Shown: positions 13,111 to 25,000 of the stretch, piece by piece
How the letters are laid out: the number at the start of each line of letters is the position of its first letter
How positions within the stretch are numbered: position 1 is the stretch's first letter
Assembly: GCF_035582795.1 (NCBI RefSeq)
Contig: NC_134366.1
Location: 93,367,756 to 93,431,755, forward strand
DNA length: 64,000 nt
Direction of reading: 5' to 3'
DNA from: Mycteria americana
Lineage: Eukaryota; Chordata; Aves; Ciconiiformes; Ciconiidae
Program-made: the position numbers and the translations under genes
The notes under the pieces: model-generated
What the model was told of the DNA's origin: nothing
The model's input: only the letters and a program-made list of their open reading frames with translations
Database searches by the model: none

Positions 13111-16059
13111 AGAAGGTACCAATTATACCTTCCTTATGCTGAGTTTCTAGTGCTATTGTTATAGCAATGTCTTTGTTCAAAGAGAGCATCTGGTTCCCCC
13201 AACTTTGTTTCTAGGACTTCTGCTTAGGCAGAAGCAGTATGCACTTGTTTTGGTTTTCTATTTCCTTCCACACTGTTCAAAGGGACAGCATCTGTTCCAG
13301 CCTTTTGCTATGGTTTGCCGTGTGGCAGGTGGCAGCCTCTGCTCTATCACGTTAGGGCTCCCTGTACTTCATGCAAGTGGATATGTATTTTGAGACCACA
13401 TTGATCTTTAGGGCCTGAAAGCTTTTTCTCAGGCTAGGTTTAAAAACACCCCTCTGATTTTTTCAAGAGTAAAACCCACAAAGTTTACCTAACTTGTGTC
13501 TTTCAAAACCATTCCCTTCATTTCAGGAGCGTCCCCAGCTTCCAGTGAATCTGGACCTTGTTGCCCTCCTGGTCTTCAATTGCACGTTGAGAATTTATTG
13601 CAGTCTGTAGTCTGCGTTGTTGAGGATATTGGGAACATTTGAGCAGTGTTGGGGATGTTTGAAGAACCTGAGGTAGTGTATTTTTGCCTTTGATCCTTAC
13701 TCCGACCGAAGCTGATGGGCACAATGTCCACATAATTGGTATAGGAGAAGGGCAGAGAAGGTGTGAGATTCTGTAGTTTCTTAAAATGGAAAATGTATTA
13801 CTGGCATGGTTACTGGAACTGAAACTTTCTGTCCTCACAATAATATTTCTTCATTTGGCAAGACCTATGCATCCTCTCTGTCTTGGTAAACAGAAGGCTA
13901 ATTGTGTATCATCTGTCTACTTAATATAGTCAGTGTTTTATCTTTAAATTTTATTTTCTTAGCATTGGATCAAATAGGCAAGCAGAACCTGAACGACAAA
14001 TGTCTTGTCTAAAGCAGAACAGGGAATTACACTAGGGCTTCCTACATGGCAGGTTAATTCTTTAAGCAGTACTATCTTTCACCATAAAAGGCTTGTTGGG
14101 CAGTAAGGTGACATTATTATATGTTAAAATCTTAGTCATATCTGTTACCTCGTCAAACAAGTAAGATGAAGAGAAGTTATATTTCTCAGCTATGATAGCC
14201 TTTTTTTTTGTTTACTTGTTTGAGCTGAAGTAAGACATTAGGTGGCTGACAAGTTGTACACTTGTTAGGTGTTTAAGGCAAAAAGCATTTTTTGGAATGA
14301 CAAGCAACCCAAATGCTTACTAGTGTAGGAAATCACTAAGTATGTTGAAGTTTTAGTTTTTCTCAGCAAAGCAGGTAAAAATCCTTGTCTTAATTAAAGG
14401 TATTAAAGCCTCAGTGTTATTTGACTTAGAAAGCAGTGCAAGGTAAGAAAGGCCACTCAGCTTTGGTTGTTATCATTGCAGCTGTATGAGAGAGAATGCA
14501 GCAGAATAGGATATGCTTTTCTTTAAGTTCCTCCACTTCTGTTCAGTGTAGACTTTCATCTGTGGTTTGTAAGTGATCATCTCCATAAAGGACAATTTCA
14601 ATTGCCAAATTTTGTATAGACTGTATTTTGTGGTCTTGTGAAAAACAGCATAAAGGTAATATATACTTTCAGCTTTTAACCACTAGATGGTAGCTAACTA
14701 CTATCTGTCATTACCCGTAGTAAAAGAAACCTCGGTGCTGAAGCTGTGCAGTGTAACACTATCAAAAAAATCTTTTGACATTGTGAAATGAACTTTCATA
14801 ATTCCTAAAGTAATACGATAACTTAATATTTTAATCTAAAAAGTTTTCGTCTAATGCAGTTGATTGTGTGCTTCATGGTTTTACTGACCCGCATAGTGGT
14901 GACTTACCCCAAATCTGATAGAATGTTTTGTAGAGTGCTGAACATAGCCAAGGCTATCCAGAGACACATGACAGACTAAAATTATTCTGGGAATGCTGAG
15001 TTATAATACAAGATTGCATATCATCCTTGATGTTTTATATTATCCTCCTTAATATTTTTAATAATATTACATTATTAAAAATAATGCAACTTCACAATGG
15101 ATCTTACATTCCTGGAGCATCTGGGGAGGAAATGTATTCTTCAAATCACAGATCTGATTGTGGATCACCAATAAAATAAAGGGTAGAAGAGCAGATTTTT
15201 TTAAGTTGATTAAAAACTGCAGGAAAACCTGTTTTTACAAATGATAAAAATGTTTTTGTAAGTGTTAAATCTGGTACTGTGAGTACCAAGGAGTCCTTGT
15301 TAAGTTTTTGATTACATGACCCTGCTTCAGCAAGAACTGTTCTGTTAAAAAATCTTTAGAATGACCCTGGTTTATTGGGCCCATTTACATAGCCATGATA
15401 CACTGTTCAAACAAATGCTCTTGTGGATGTAAAGCAAATTCCTAAAGCAATGTTTTTATAGCAATTTCGGCAGTTATCAGCTACACCAAACTTGAGGCTG
15501 AGCATTATTTGTTTTTGTGGCTTGTAAGGCAAACAAGCGGTACAGGTGATAAGTCTTGAACAGTTGCAGACCAAAAGGTTGCTGCTTAGCCTTCTGAGTT
15601 GTTGGTTGTATTAGTGGTGTGTTAAATTAGGTCTGCTGGAAGTCTGGCTTTTGACACGAAGACAATAGTGACCTGACAATGGCAGTTACGTACTGTCTCA
15701 ACCACTTCATTATTTTCGTTTTTCTTTCTTAACACATAATGAGGTGGAAGATCACAAGAAGTTGCTTTTCATAAATGTCAAAAACCTTTCCAGGACTCTA
15801 ACCAAGATCAGCATATTACGTAGTACTGTAAATGCAGTCTACTTAAAAGGTTCTGAGTGAGAGCTGACTTAGGGTACATTACAGCTGCAAAAAGGTTTTC
15901 TGTGTAAGTTAATGAGTTGTGATTATTTGATATTAACACATATATGGGTCCACTCCATGGGTTAGATTATTCCCTGTCATGCTTGCCAGTCATTTTAATT
16001 TTGCCAGTCTTTTAATTAATGTAGAAATGCCGCATTCCAAGTTACTTAAATGACACAGA
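13111..16059. other. Intergenic DNA, nothing recognised
   Basis: No exon or RNA gene supported. It includes a 13-bp perfect inverted repeat (15053-15065 with 15071-15083, 5-bp loop) in AT-rich DNA. Part of 13.1-13.4 kb may be a further, more decayed piece of the ancient CR1 to the left. Confidence 0.45.
15053..15083. repeat. AT-rich perfect inverted repeat
   Basis: Arms TATTTTTAATAAT and ATTATTAAAAATA pair without mismatch over 13 bp around the 5-base loop ATTAC. All A/T, so it is probably a chance palindrome in low-complexity DNA. Confidence 0.9.
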
Positions 16060-17880
16060 TTTCTGGAGTTTGAAGATGGTTTCTTTTTGCGGATGATGAG
16101 CTGACAGATGCTCTGCTGGGCTTGCCACTCACAAACGAGAAAGAACTAGTTGAGGATGTGGAGGTTGAGGGAACCCTTGCCTGCAGCAATCGTGAGGTTG
16201 TGGAGCTTAAAACCCTGAGAGAAGGGAGCAAGACAATCAGTAGGGTCACAACTTTAGACTTCAGGACGGCAGATTTTTGACTTCTTCAGGGATCTGGTTG
16301 GCAGGATCCTGTGAAGGACTGCCCTAGGGGGGAAACAGGACTGAGGAAAACTGGTTGATCTGCAACATCATCATCCTTGGAGTGCAAGGACAGGTCATTC
16401 AATGTGTAGAAGGAAGAGGAGGCCTTGCAGAAGGTCAGCATGGATGAACACGGAGACCCTGTCTGAGCTCAAACACTCACACAGCTTCTGTAGAAGGTAG
16501 AATCAGGGATGGGCCACCCAGGAGGAATATAGAGACAATGCCCGAATGTGCGCAGATAGAGTTAAGTCAGCTAAAGCTCAGCTGGAGTTCAGACTTGTGA
16601 GGAGGGTGAAGGGAAATGAGAATGGCTTTTCTGAGTACATTGCCAGCAAAAGAAAATGTGGGCCCTACTGCTCAGTGGGACAGGGGACTAAGCAACAAAG
16701 AACATGGGAAAAGCTGAAGTATTCAGTGCCTTTTTTACCTCAGTTTTCACTAGTTGGGTTTGCCCTCTGACCTTCTATAGGTCTTCGAGCCTTCTTGCGT
16801 GGAAGAATCCTATGGAAAGGATTACCCATTGTAGCCAAAGACAGCATTAGGGAGTGCTTAATCCAGTTGAACATATGGAAGTCCATGGGAGAAGATAAGA
16901 TGCACCTGAAAGTGCTGAGGGAGGAGACCAGTGTCATTCTGAGGCCTCTCTTACCTTTGAGAGGCCATGATGATCTGGGGAGGTTCCTGGTGACTGGAAA
17001 AAGACAAATGTCATACCCATCTTCACAAAGGAGAAAAGGGAAGATCCAGGGAACCACAGACCAGTCAGTTGCACCTCAGTTCCTGGTAAGATTGTGGGAC
17101 AAACTGTTTTGGAAGCCATTTTATGGCACATGAAGGACCAAGAAGATGATTGTGAACAGCCAGCGTAGATTTACGAGTGGCAAATCCTGCATGACCAGCC
17201 TGATTGCCTTCTATGATGAGGTGGCTGGCTATGTGGTCAAGGGGAAGGCAGTGATGGTGTTCTTTATCTTGACTTTAGCAAGGTGTCCCATAATATCCTT
17301 AGAGTTAAACCAGTGATATATGGACTGAATAATTGTCTGATAATTTGGGTGGAAAATTGGCTGGATAAGTGGGCTCCAAGTGGCACCACGTCCAGCTGGT
17401 GGCCAGTTGCTAGTGGTGTCCCTCAGGAATTGATACTGAGGCTAATACTCTTTAGTGTCTTCACAAATGACCTGAATGATGGGACAGAGTGCTATCTCTG
17501 CAAGTCTGACAATAACAAACTGGGGGGAGAGGGTGATATGTGGAGGGCAGGGCTGCTATTCAGACCTGGACACGCTTGAGAAATGGGCTGACAGGAACAT
17601 AAAATAAATTCAATGAAAGCAAATGCTAAGTCCTACAGTAAGATGGAATAACCTTGTATGAAAGTACAGGCCAGTGGCCAACTTGCTAGATAGCAGGTTT
17701 ACCGAGAAGGACTGCAGGGTTCTGTTCCACACCAAGTTGAACACGAGCCGGTAATGCACCTTGCAGCAAAGAATGCTGACCACATGCGGGGCTGAAATAG
17801 CCAGCACGTTGACAGAGCAAGTTCAGTAGTGGGTCACCAAGATGGTCAGGTCCAGGAACTAGCTCAGTATGTAATATTTA
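16060..17880 (+). mobile_element. Decayed CR1 LINE ORF2 fragment (end of endonuclease to RT)
   Basis: A sense-strand chicken-type CR1. In shifting frames it shows LTNEKELVEDVEVEGTLACS and TTLDFRTADF from the region between endonuclease and RT (16.1-16.3 kb). It then shows VKGNENGFSEYIASKRK (16.6 kb), a DPGNHRPVSCTSVPGKI-like block near 17.04-17.09 kb, GKSCMTSLIAFYDEV (17.18 kb) and WRPV-type ASGVPQE...FTNDLNDGTECYL (17.4-17.5 kb). Frameshifts, internal stops and a missing catalytic F/YxDD context show it is dead. The 3' end, including the 8-bp tail, was not found, so the copy is broken at about 17.88 kb. Confidence 0.88.
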
Positions 17881-18990
17881 ATAGCATGTTTAATTTTGAG
17901 AGAAGGCTGTAAAGGGTTCAGAGAAAGCTATGGATGTTTACTTTTACACTATATGCAAATTTTTTCAGTGTCTTTCAAACATATACCTAATCAGATTTGA
18001 CTATAGTAGGTGGGGAAAATTGTATGAAAAAATCAGATAATGTGGGGAAAATGGTTTTTACTCATGCGACTTTTATCAACACTGAGGTTGTCAAGTGATT
18101 TTAGGCATGATTCACATTGATATGAGTGGAAGCAGAAATATTTAGGGGCATTCTAAGCCTGAAATAGCTGTAAAAATGTCTTGTTTTTCTTGTTCCTAAT
18201 ATTGGATCATTAGTTTGTTTTTTCTGGCATTTTCAAGAGGACATCAGATTAGATTCTGTCACTGAAATGGAAAAAATTAAGGGTATTTTAAGAAGAAAAA
18301 CCTTAATGTTCCTTGCTGAAGAAAAATTGCTGTATTAAGCAACCATTGTACAACTGAAAAATAACTGAGTCTGAATGTACTTGTATAAAAAAATATGAAT
18401 AGAAAACTCTTAGTAGTCTGTAGGTAAAAGCTATTTGAAAGCTGCTTGACTGTTGTTGCTATATATTTAAACAATCATCTGTGACAAGGAAACAAAGATG
18501 TCTGTTGACATGAGGATTACTTAAGAAGGCTAAACACAAATCAGATAAGCAGTTATAAAATTGACTTTTGCAAATGGTTATGTTGCCCTTGAGCACGATG
18601 AATCGTATCGAGTGGTGTTTGTATATAAACAATATCACCTTAACAACACTGTGGTTGGTAGCAGTAATTTTCAACTCCTCATCTATAGGCAGTAAACTGA
18701 TGGTTAGAGACCTCTAGTTTCTAAAGTAGTCCGATTTAGTTTTCAAGTAATTTAAATGCACATTAGAACTGAATTTTAAAAAAGATACAGAGCTAAGGTT
18801 AACTGCTGCTGGCTTTTGAGGACCTTACTGTATTTTCTAGGGCTCTTCTGGTGTTCCTACAGATAAGGAATGAAACAAATATGAACAAAAAGTTGGGGGG
18901 AGAGTTCAAAATGATGAATCAAGAAGCTTGCTCCATGGTTTAAGGCTTATTGCTGAAAAACAGTACTTGATGCTTATATCGAATAGTACA
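17881..18990. other. Immediate upstream region of DNAH5 start exon
   Basis: AT-rich, with no CpG island, no convincing TATA box at a useful distance and no X-box motif seen. A splice-acceptor-like stretch (GGTGTTCCTACAG, ending at 18861) precedes an interval with the in-frame TGA at 18871. The ATG exon may therefore be internal, with a noncoding exon farther upstream. This is inference. Confidence 0.4.
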
Positions 18991-19047
18991 ATGTTTAGAG
19001 CTGGAAGAAAGCAACTTTGGAAGCGGAGCATTGGCAGAGTTATAAAG
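18991..19047 (+). CDS. DNAH5: DNAH5 exon 1 (start codon exon)
   Basis: Codes residues 1-19 ([19 protein letters not shown]), ending in phase 0 at a GTAAGG donor. It is too short to stand out as an ORF. I found it because the start of human DNAH5, as I recall it, is a near match (MFRIGRRQLWK...) and because it joins in frame to exon 2. The ATG has A at -3. A second in-frame ATG lies 21 bases upstream at 18970, and the frame stays open back to a TGA at 18871, so the start is not settled by stops. The family favours 18991. Basic, amphipathic N-terminus of the tail. Confidence 0.85.
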
Positions 19048-22000
19048 GTAAGGAAAACTGAACTTTGGATGAGGTCCGGACTAGTAACTGTATAGTTTGA
19101 ATAAAGGTGTAAATTGACAGGGGAGTGAGGGGAAGAAAAAGGTGTGTTTTAAAATGGTGTTAAGTGGATGATACTGGTTTCACAAAAATGGATAAACTAT
19201 GCCTTTTAAAGCAAAACACAGTATTTGGGATAGGTATTTGTCATAAGGCGTAGGGGTTTTCTGTGTAACTGGTCTTGTAAGTTAATTGGTAGGCAATAAA
19301 GGCTTAGTTGCATGATATGTTCTGAAGAGTGAATTTGCACTGGGAGATATTTATGCATTTGGCTACTAGTACTTGTATCTTGTCCAGATTGTTGCCGTGG
19401 TATAATTTCACAAATGTTATACCGGTACAATAAAGAGCTTGATGCTGGATTTGGCAACAAAACAGGGGTGGGCTCTGTCACCAAGGAAAATTGAAGTTTA
19501 ACTTCACTCTTCCTATACTTGTAAAATGGGAACAGAACTTTGAAGGTACTACATGGTATTGAGAAACAATAATAAAATATAAAGTCATTAAGACCCTTAG
19601 ACTTGTTTTAAAAGCTGGTTATTTGAACAAACTGTTCCTGAGTTAATGCAGTGTTATAAAAAATGTGGGAAAGCTCTGATATTTGAGATTTAAGAGTCAG
19701 CTAAGGGGACTATCCTAATTCGTAGGGTGTCTGTTCTTTGGAGAGGAGTGAATAAAAAGGTGTGTGTCTGTTGAAAACTCGGGGTGCTTGGAAAGTGTAA
19801 AATGGTTTGCAGTTTACTTTTACAGGGAAATCCATGAGTAATGCTTATGAAATATAAAACATCTTAGCAAGTTAAAGGAGAGACAGAGGAATGCCATGTT
19901 GGTTAAATAAGTTTTGGATGAGACAGTAAATTAACAATAGAACACTTAACTTTTTGACTCTTTTATTATTGAACTTCCCAGTAAAGTTCAAGTGTATTGC
20001 TCATCCATAAGACTTTGATCTGAGAGTGTCTAAATTCAGTAATGCACAGTATTCTGACAACCAAAGGCATCATTTGCTGGATAAACTGTGTTCAGGAACA
20101 AGTTTTGACTTGTGCAGTTATGACTTGCATACTAAATAACATTCATGCTAACTCTGATTAGAGTGTCTGCAGACACATCAGCAACTGCACTCTGTAATGG
20201 AGAAGTTGGCAATAGTCAATATTTGGTTTCTGAGGCTGTTGTTTCAAAGGAAGGACCCTGGCATCTCTGACTTCTGATCTTTTAGTACCTTCTGCTTACA
20301 TATATATATATATATATATATTATATACTCTTGTGGTAGTTAGAAAACACTTTTTTAATTTTAACTTAGTCCCCATTTGTTGCTTCAGATTGATGGTGTG
20401 ATGGTTATGGGTTTAGGCGTATGTTAAAATGAATTTAGGAATCTGCCCTTTATTCTGCTTCAGGAGCAGATGTCTACTGAAATTAAGTTTCCTGTGCTTA
20501 ATTTTTGGTATTTAGGTACTAGGAATTTTAAGGTTTTATGTAACATAAAACAAGTTACTTGTTATAAGTAGACTAATAATCAAAGAAGGACTTTTTGGTT
20601 AATTAGTTTAGCTTTGGACTTGCATCTGTTGTGGGACTATGTCATATGGCCTTTCTTACCTTTGTAACTAACTAAGGGGGGGGGGAAAGAAACCCAAAAC
20701 TAAAGGTGGCTGTGCTGCTGTTCTTTAAATGAAGAACCAAGGTAAAGCTGTACCATATAAAAACTTGGACAATCCTTCCGGATATCTAAGTGAGAAAGCA
20801 TTTATCTCTTGTAAATTACTGTTCCATCTGAATCCTCCTACATCATGGGACATTATGAGGAGGCTTTGTTGTATGACCTTGACCAGAATTGCTGCTGATA
20901 CTTTTCAGGGTTTGCATGTAAGTGTTACTGCACGTACTAGCAATTCCGCTCTTCCCTACATAAATGATAGCTTATGTCTTTTAGCAATCCTTCTGTCTTA
21001 AAATCTTACTGTTGCAATGTTCTGTTAAGTGATGTTTATTTGAATTACATAAACCTACCTGGGTTTTGGTATTTTTTTCGTACAGATGCTGTTTAGGGAT
21101 ATGTACTTCTGTAGTGAATCCTGCAGGATGTAAAATATACAAAAACTCCTAGGCTATGACCAGCACAACATTGCTGGTTTGAAGCAAGATGTGGGGGTAA
21201 TTAAAGGATCTTAAAGTCCAAAGACTGAATTTTGAGAACAGGTTAGTGAATTCCTTCACTGAAGTTCTGCTTGATACAAAAGGATTGAGGGCCTGAAATG
21301 CACACCTATGCAAAAATTGGGAAGGAAACAAATCTGGAATAGAAATCTACTTGTTCCTCCATGAGCCTTTTGCTCGTTTATGTCTGGCCCTTAAAGATGG
21401 GGAGGAGGGGAAGGGAAGAATAAGAGGTAGAAAGCTCAACATTTTCTTGCAATTCATTCTCTGAGATTCCTAATCATAAGTAAAGAATATCTTAAAAAAT
21501 TATTCTTTAAGTAGTATGCAAATGGAAAGTGATATTTTGACTGCTTTCCAGTCTAGTTTCTGAGTGTTTTTAAATATTTAAATTAATGACTTGCTATTGA
21601 AAGCCTTGAAGTTAGCTTTCTTCTACTTTTTTGGGGGACAATCTAATCCTAAAAGTGAGCTAGAAGTGTCTTCTGATGGCTGCAACAACTGAGAAGTGAG
21701 AGTTGGGGAGGAGAAGTTGTTCTTAGAAATGGCAGATCATCAAAATATGGAAGCATGACAGGCAGGGTGTATTCTTGAATTGCATTTTAGCTACTATCAG
21801 GAAAAACATGCATGCAACTTGCATTAGAGAGATATCCACCAGAAGAATGCAAATGCCTTCCAGAAGTGACAGGTGATAAATACAAGTGAATGTCTTAATC
21901 TTCATAAAACTATAGCTTTATTATCTAGTTAATAATTCCCTGTTTTCTCTAGGTACAGTTCATTAAAAGAATTTAAGTTAACTAGACTTTTAAAGTTTTG

Positions 22001-25000
22001 TGACATATTAATGAATGCTCTTGTTACTGGACTTAGCATTAGATAATATTTGATTTCTGTGTGAACAGCTATACACAATAGCTAGTATATTTGTTATAGG
22101 GCTTGAGAGACTGCAATTAAAGGATTGGAAAGCATTAAAAGAACAGAAACAAACATCAGGGCGTGATTGCCCAGTTTGAGAAGAAGGTGCTTATGATTTC
22201 AGCCTACATAAACAGCAACTTGTAGAAGAAATGGAGGCTATGAACATATCAAGGGTCATCTGTATAGGTGGAGTTGGGAACTCATAACCAGTGTAAGATG
22301 AATACCGTGTGTAGCAGTATGTCTGGAGTTCTATGCTGGAAACACAGCATGGTACAAAAGTAGTGTCTCTGTAGTTTAAGTAAAACCGAAAGAGCTTTTT
22401 GCTGGCTTAAATAGAAGCTAACTAATTGGCAGAGTATTGGTTGTATTTTTCTATGTTAAAGATGCATTATCAGTTGTGTTCAAATTACTGAAACAACAGT
22501 TTTTAAGATTCTAGTGTTATTATCTAGCATGAAGCTGATTCAGCCCCAAATCATTGCTTTTTGTATGTCTAACTAGGGGGAAAATTTCTACCCTGATTTG
22601 AGAACATGTAGGAAAGGCCAATCCTGTGATGACATTTCACTTTTGGGAAAGTGGAGACTGTGTTAGGGAATGACAGAGGTAAAATAGCATAAAGTACATG
22701 TACAAACTAATGTACTACTGCATTCTTCAGTCATATCTGTGTAAAGAACATGATTTCTATGTTTGTCTTTTACATGGAAAAACCTTTCCAGTGCATTCAG
22801 CATTTATGAAGGTATGCTAGTAATTACGAGTTTACCAAATATTTGAAAATTACTCCAGGAGGTAGGAAAGATATTTACATAACGGTATAAAGTATATTAT
22901 GCAAGTCCTATTGGCTCTGCAGAAGCTTGTGGATAAATCACTTGTGCATACTTTATAGAGTTACTAGATTTTTCATAATCACTGGGGAAATAAAGATTGA
23001 ATTTACCACCAGTGAAACATAATTCTAAATTTCTTTTGAAAATGAAATGATATTAAATCTCGTAATCCACAAGCACAATAATACCAGTAACTATTCCAGA
23101 AGGCTATTTGGTCTATAATGTAATGAGGTGTATTACATATGGGAATTCAATTTAATTAGAAGAGTAGGCATACTGCTTGAAGAATGGTATAATAGCTATA
23201 GTTAAGCACATTTGTAAACACTTGTGTACCTTGAGGCTTGTGGCTTGTTTTACTTCTCATTATATTAAAGAGATAATGTATGAAACCCTAGCTTTCTCCA
23301 GCAGCATCTGTCTTTATTAGAAAATGCTTACAACATCTTCCATGAATAACAAAGATGGGTCAGAATCCTGTCTTGACTTGATGGTCATATGTGACTAGAC
23401 TGAAAAGCTGGGACTAAGGACTTAGGGTGTTGAACGTAACTTGCAGAATGATGGAGCCATGCATATAAAATACCTTTTTTTGTTTTTTCCTACAGAGCCT
23501 TTCAACAAATAAATAATGTTGTGCAAAAGACTGATGATAGAAATTTTGTGCTAAATCTGAAAACAGAACACAGGAAATGAACTGTAAAATCACAACAGGG
23601 GTCGCTTCTAACAATTTCACTTGAGTGCCTTAAAAACATAAACCACAAGTACGGAAGAATGTAGTAGCCTTTACTTTTTAAAATAAATTTTAGAATTTTC
23701 TTTATTTTTGTTTTCAAAATAGATTGTGAATTATTCATTGTCCACTTTGTGTTTTATAACAGCAAAAGCTCAAGGAAGAGAGGGAGGCTAAACGTGCTCG
23801 GCTGGATGGCAGGCATGATTACTTACTGGATGCTGTTGCCTCTTGTGTGAATCTGGACAAAGCAGAAGTAGAAGATGCTATTCTTGACGGTAACCAGGTA
23901 ATCTGATTAATTTGATAGTGAAGTTCATAGGATGCCTTAGAACTGATATTACCATCAAATACTCAGTGAGATAGTTGAGAGAGTTCTCAGAGTTTGTGTC
24001 TGAGATTACTCAAGTCTTCTCATTGAAATAATATTTCTCAGCATTTTGTAATTAAGTTGAACAAAAGTGTCCTTAGTTTCAGGACCTATTGCAACAATAT
24101 TGATTTTGAAATTGATTAGAATTTCTGCTTTCCAATGGTTATAGATAGTACGGTAAAACCCGTGACACTATTTCATACTGGATCCACAGCATGAAGTCTC
24201 TCAATCCTTGTGCATATAGATTCAAGAGTCCTGTCCACAGCAGGCTGCATGTTATTGTTGTTTCCGTTAGGCTGCCACCAGCATTTGTGAGACTACATTG
24301 TGATCTAGTTTAGGAAATTAAATCAAGTGGAAACTACTTGACAAAATAGAATGGCTGAGTGATTTGACTGACTACATGAGGGTTAATGCAGGGGCTAAGC
24401 CGTTAGAAATATGTATATTGAGGAAACGGTGCATCAAAGTTGATGCTAAGTATTATACGCAATGGAGAAAAATTTTGTGATTTGAAAAGAAATCATTATT
24501 TTTTTAAAATCTAGGTAGACAGCAAGTAGATCGTGTTTTACTCCCTGACACTAAAGTAAACATGGTTGTGGGTTTTTTTGTTTTATCTTGCATTCTCTTT
24601 CCATCTGTGTACCTTCAATTTATGCATTCCCATTTCAGTGCTAATATTGTTGAGAAACTGAAGAAAGTCCAGTGGAAGACTACCAAGATAGTGATGGCCA
24701 TAGGATATGTAAAATATGAGACGAGGGAGAATAAGAGATTGAGGGGAAGTCAAATAGTAGCCCGCAGTTGCTTGAAGAGTAGTTACGAAGATGACAGAGC
24801 TGAACTCTTCTCAGCGGTTGCAGATGATATAACAAAGGCAATAGCGACAAGTTGCAGATTGGACATTAAGAGACCCTTCTTCACCAGGAGGGTAATGCAG
24901 CATGGGAATAGGTTAATCAAGTGAGCTGTGTAATTTCTATCCCTGAGGTTTTTGAGACTCAGCCTAGGCAAAGCTCTGGATGACCTGATCTGCTGTTGAT

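Noticed and set aside
24562..24924. 120-codon open frame that looks protein-like
   Set aside because: It matches the decayed C-terminal part of CR1 ORF2, so it is repeat sequence and not a host exon.
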